Part shown: positions 13,697 through 15,945 of the stretch, piece after piece | How positions within the stretch are numbered: position 1 is the stretch's first letter | Layout: every line of letters starts with the position of its first letter | Source of the DNA: an uncultured Phycisphaerae bacterium | GTDB lineage: Bacteria > Planctomycetota > Phycisphaerae > Sedimentisphaerales > Anaerohalosphaeraceae | Assembly (NCBI GenBank): GCA_937995495.1 | Contig: CALKKA010000056.1 | Coordinates: 1-15,945 of the forward strand | Length of the DNA: 15,945 nucleotides | Reading direction: 5' to 3' | Position numbers and translations under genes: made by a program | The notes under the pieces: model-generated | Databases searched by the model: none | What the model saw: only the letters and a program-made list of their open reading frames with translations | What the model was told of the DNA's origin: nothing

Positions 13697-15832
13697 CTAC
13701 TGCAGTTCTTTGATTGATTTTAGAAATGCATCATACTCAGTCACTGGACTTTTGCACACAAAATCCTCGCACAGGTAAACCGTGACCTTTCCTTCTATCG
13801 GATCATGAGCTTTGACAATGGCAGCGACCCGATCCAGTTCCTGGGCGTTTGTTTCCGGATCTCTGACTAACAGGACTGTTCTTGGAAGAAAATGCCCGCG
13901 AAGACTTTTGAGGATTTTCTGTGTTGGGTCCGCCTGGAGCTTTCCGGCTATCACAATTTGTGTACGAGCGCCAAGCCATAAATCCGTCGCCGCCAGTAAC
14001 TCGGTTAATGATGTGCCCCGCCTTTTCAGGTCTTCCTGGAAAAGCCTCAGGGTCTTCTGGGCAGTAAGAAAATAGTCTCGATTCCCTGTCAATTCGAATA
14101 AACGAATCAATTCTGCGGTTGCAACGGAGTTTCCGCTCGGCGTCGCCCCATCATAGTCCGGCCGAGTCCGTACGATCAGGTTTTTTGTATCACTGCCTGT
14201 CAGATAAAATCCACCGGTCTTTTCATCCTCGAATAAATCAATCATCTGATCGGCCAGTTTGACCGCATGCCGTAACCATTTTGGGTCAAAATCGGCTTGA
14301 TAGAGGTCGATCAACCCCCGGATCAGACAAGCATAATCGTCCAAAACAGCGTATTCATGGGCTTTTCCCTGAGCATAATAGCGTTTCAAGCGCCCCGATT
14401 CATAGAGCTTCTCCATCACAAAATCCGCACTGCGCTGTGCGGCCTGGACATATCGCAGTTCATCAAACACCGCCCCGCCATAGGCCAATGACGAGATCAT
14501 CAGGCCATTCCAGCCAGCAATGATTTTCTCATCCCGATGCGGGCGAATCCGTTTTTCCCTTGCCTGAAATAATTTTTGTTCAGCCGATTCCAGAATTTTC
14601 TTCACATCATGAGGGTCAATATCAATTTCTTTTGCCACCTCGTCAAGCGTCGATGTGACATTCAGGATACTGGTGCCTCGTTCAAAATTGCCGTTGTCGC
14701 TTATTCCGTAATAGGCCTTGATGAGTTGCTGTTCCTTGCGGAACAAGAGTTTATCAACCTGCTTTGGGTTCCACACATAAAAAACCCCTTCATGCCCTTC
14801 ACTATCAGCATCTTCGGCGCTGTAGAAACCCCCTTGCGGCGACGTCATATCCCGCAAAACATACTCAAAGATTTCCTCGGCGATTTGTTGACACGCTGAT
14901 TTTTTAGTGATCTGAAATGCCTGTATGTAGGCACGGCTGATCAGGGCCTGATCATAGAGCATTTTTTCAAAATGCGGCACCAGCCATTTTGGGTCGACGG
15001 AGTAGCGGTGAAAGCCGCCGCCCAAATGATCGTAAATTCCGCCAGAAGCCATTTTTTCAAGTGTGTTTTCGACCATGCTGAGCGCATTCTCATTTTTTGC
15101 TCGATGTGAATAGATCAGCAGAAACGACAGCATCGACGGCTGAGGAAATTTGGGCGCATTTCCAAACCCGCCGTATTGAGAATCATATATCTGCCTGAGA
15201 GCCTCGGATGTAGTAGTCAGGGCATCCTCCGTCAATGTCAACTCACTCTGCGTCTGCACTTTCTCCTGTAATGCCTGCGTAAGTTGTTCTGAGGATTTCA
15301 ATATTTCCTCCCGCCGATTCTGCCAAGCATCCTGAATCGAAGTCAGCAGGGTTTCAAATCCGGGCCTGCCATACGAATCGACTGGCGGGAAATAGGTCCC
15401 GCCATAAAAGGGCTTGGCATCCGGGGTCAGGAATACCGACATCGGCCAGCCTCCGGATCCGGTGGTCTTTTGTACGAAATCCATATAGACCGCATCGACG
15501 CCGGGCAGTTCCTCTCGATCCACTTTAATGGATACGAAGTGCTCATTCAGAATCGCTGCGATTTGTTCGTTCTCAAAACTCTCATGTGCCATCACATGGC
15601 ACCAGTGACAGGTCGAATAGCCAATCGACAAAAAAATGGGCTTGTTGTCTTTTTTAGCCTTGGTAAACGCTTCGTCACCCCATGGGTACCAATCCACGGG
15701 ATTATGGGCGTGTTGAAGCAAATAAGGACTCGCTTCATGTATCAAGTGATTAGTATGTTTTGGCTGGACGCTCACGCCACCACCCCCTTTCGCTTCAAGG
15801 TCGCTCCATTGAGCAATTAAAAAAAGAAACAA
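13697..15832 (-). CDS. YyaL/SPATA20-type thioredoxin-fold protein (DUF255)
   Basis: This is a full-length member of the family with an N-terminal thioredoxin-like domain and a C-terminal (alpha/alpha)6-barrel resembling glycoside hydrolases; its biochemical role is not settled. Features include SPYLLQHAHNPVDWYPWG (35-52), the CxxC in STCHWCHVM (C75, C78), GGWPMSVFLTPD (127-138), GGTYFPP (144-150), PHFEKMLYDQA (286-296), SAEDADSEG (338-346), AGWNGLMI (439-446), LDDYA (497-501) and SGNSVATAEL (566-575), with a late Cys pair (C688, C693). The start is uncertain. TTG 15832 lacks a ribosome site. GTG 15775 is preceded by AAAGGGGGTGG and gives a cytoplasmic protein. The frame upstream encodes a signal-like hydrophobic stretch, reachable from a rare ATT at 15859 with AGGTG before it. 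Confidence 0.93.
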   Translation of the reverse strand: MFLFLIAQWSDLEAKGGGGVSVQPKHTNHLIHEASPYLLQHAHNPVDWYPWGDEAFTKAKKDNKPIFLSIGYSTCHWCHVMAHESFENEQIAAILNEHFVSIKVDREELPGVDAVYMDFVQKTTGSGGWPMSVFLTPDAKPFYGGTYFPPVDSYGRPGFETLLTSIQDAWQNRREEILKSSEQLTQALQEKVQTQSELTLTEDALTTTSEALRQIYDSQYGGFGNAPKFPQPSMLSFLLIYSHRAKNENALSMVENTLEKMASGGIYDHLGGGFHRYSVDPKWLVPHFEKMLYDQALISRAYIQAFQITKKSACQQIAEEIFEYVLRDMTSPQGGFYSAEDADSEGHEGVFYVWNPKQVDKLLFRKEQQLIKAYYGISDNGNFERGTSILNVTSTLDEVAKEIDIDPHDVKKILESAEQKLFQAREKRIRPHRDEKIIAGWNGLMISSLAYGGAVFDELRYVQAAQRSADFVMEKLYESGRLKRYYAQGKAHEYAVLDDYACLIRGLIDLYQADFDPKWLRHAVKLADQMIDLFEDEKTGGFYLTGSDTKNLIVRTRPDYDGATPSGNSVATAELIRLFELTGNRDYFLTAQKTLRLFQEDLKRRGTSLTELLAATDLWLGARTQIVIAGKLQADPTQKILKSLRGHFLPRTVLLVRDPETNAQELDRVAAIVKAHDPIEGKVTVYLCEDFVCKSPVTEYDAFLKSIKELQ

Positions 15833-15876
15833 CAGAATGAACGCGTTTTTGTGGTTAATTCCAGCACCTGTCTTGA

Positions 15877-15945
15877 TTAAAAATTGCTGGCGAGAGATCG
15901 GGCCTTCTGAATAGAAGAATCCAACATTGTCTGAATATCACTTGG
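15877..15945 (-). CDS. Possible 3' end of an upstream gene, cut by window edge
   Basis: A minus-strand frame is open from the right edge for 22 codons and stops with TAA at 15877-15879, reading PSDIQTMLDSSIQKARSL and then ASNF. The residues form a plausible amphipathic helix. The spacing to the next gene would suit an operon. The fragment is too short to assign a function or to be sure it is coding. Confidence 0.3.
   Translation of the reverse strand, partial: PSDIQTMLDSSIQKARSLASNF

Noticed and set aside
13676..13705. Bidirectional terminator between the convergent plsY and DUF255 genes
   Set aside because: Only a four-base stem (AGAC/GTCT) is visible and there is no fitting T-run.
14281..14899. 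Plus-strand frames inside the DUF255 gene
   Set aside because: They lack recognisable domains and lie opposite conserved motifs of the DUF255 protein.

Overview
The window looks like a chromosomal segment of a Gram-negative bacterium that makes heptose-containing lipopolysaccharide. Several features together suggest the Planctomycetota, perhaps the Phycisphaerae: a fused AroD-AroE protein, a monomeric NADP isocitrate dehydrogenase, an HAD heptose phosphatase of an unusual zinc-poor type with a membrane tail, and a Cys-rich secreted protein beside a secreted redoxin. The taxonomy is inferred from gene content and protein style and was not tested by any search.

Layout. Positions 1-1031 (minus) hold most of a DUF4143-type AAA ATPase that runs off the left edge. 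Positions 1062-1552 have no convincing intact gene. They hold a predicted promoter with an eight-base homopolymer in its spacer, and a short peptide that resembles the first residues of a phage-type integrase. This debris lies just past the 3' end of a tRNA-His gene (1553-1627, minus), the usual place for an integrated island. A strong sigma70-type promoter precedes the tRNA. A bifunctional aroDE gene follows (1799-3349, minus).

Positions 3424-4789 (minus) encode two secreted proteins that share a signal peptide design and a Cys-Lys motif. One is a 129-residue protein built of 27-residue Cys-rich repeats; the other is a redoxin/thioredoxin-like protein. The divergent intergenic region 4790-4995 carries a perfect 11-bp inverted repeat plus a third half-site. 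It separates this pair from an MpaA-like M14 peptidase lipoprotein (4996-5766, plus), which is followed by icd (5904-8132, plus).

Positions 8184-13686 (plus) form a compact operon lpxK-hldE-gmhB-waaF-plsY with a predicted promoter in front. LpxK phosphorylates the lipid A precursor. HldE and GmhB make ADP-heptose. WaaF transfers heptose to the inner core. PlsY makes lysophosphatidic acid for phospholipids. The operon therefore joins lipid A, core sugar and phospholipid supply. Converging on it is a YyaL/SPATA20-type thioredoxin-fold protein (13697-15832, minus), whose true start is ambiguous. The last bases appear to hold the 3' end of another minus-strand gene.

The strongest candidates for something undescribed are the Cys-rich repeat protein paired with the redoxin and its possible operator, and the membrane-anchored form of GmhB.
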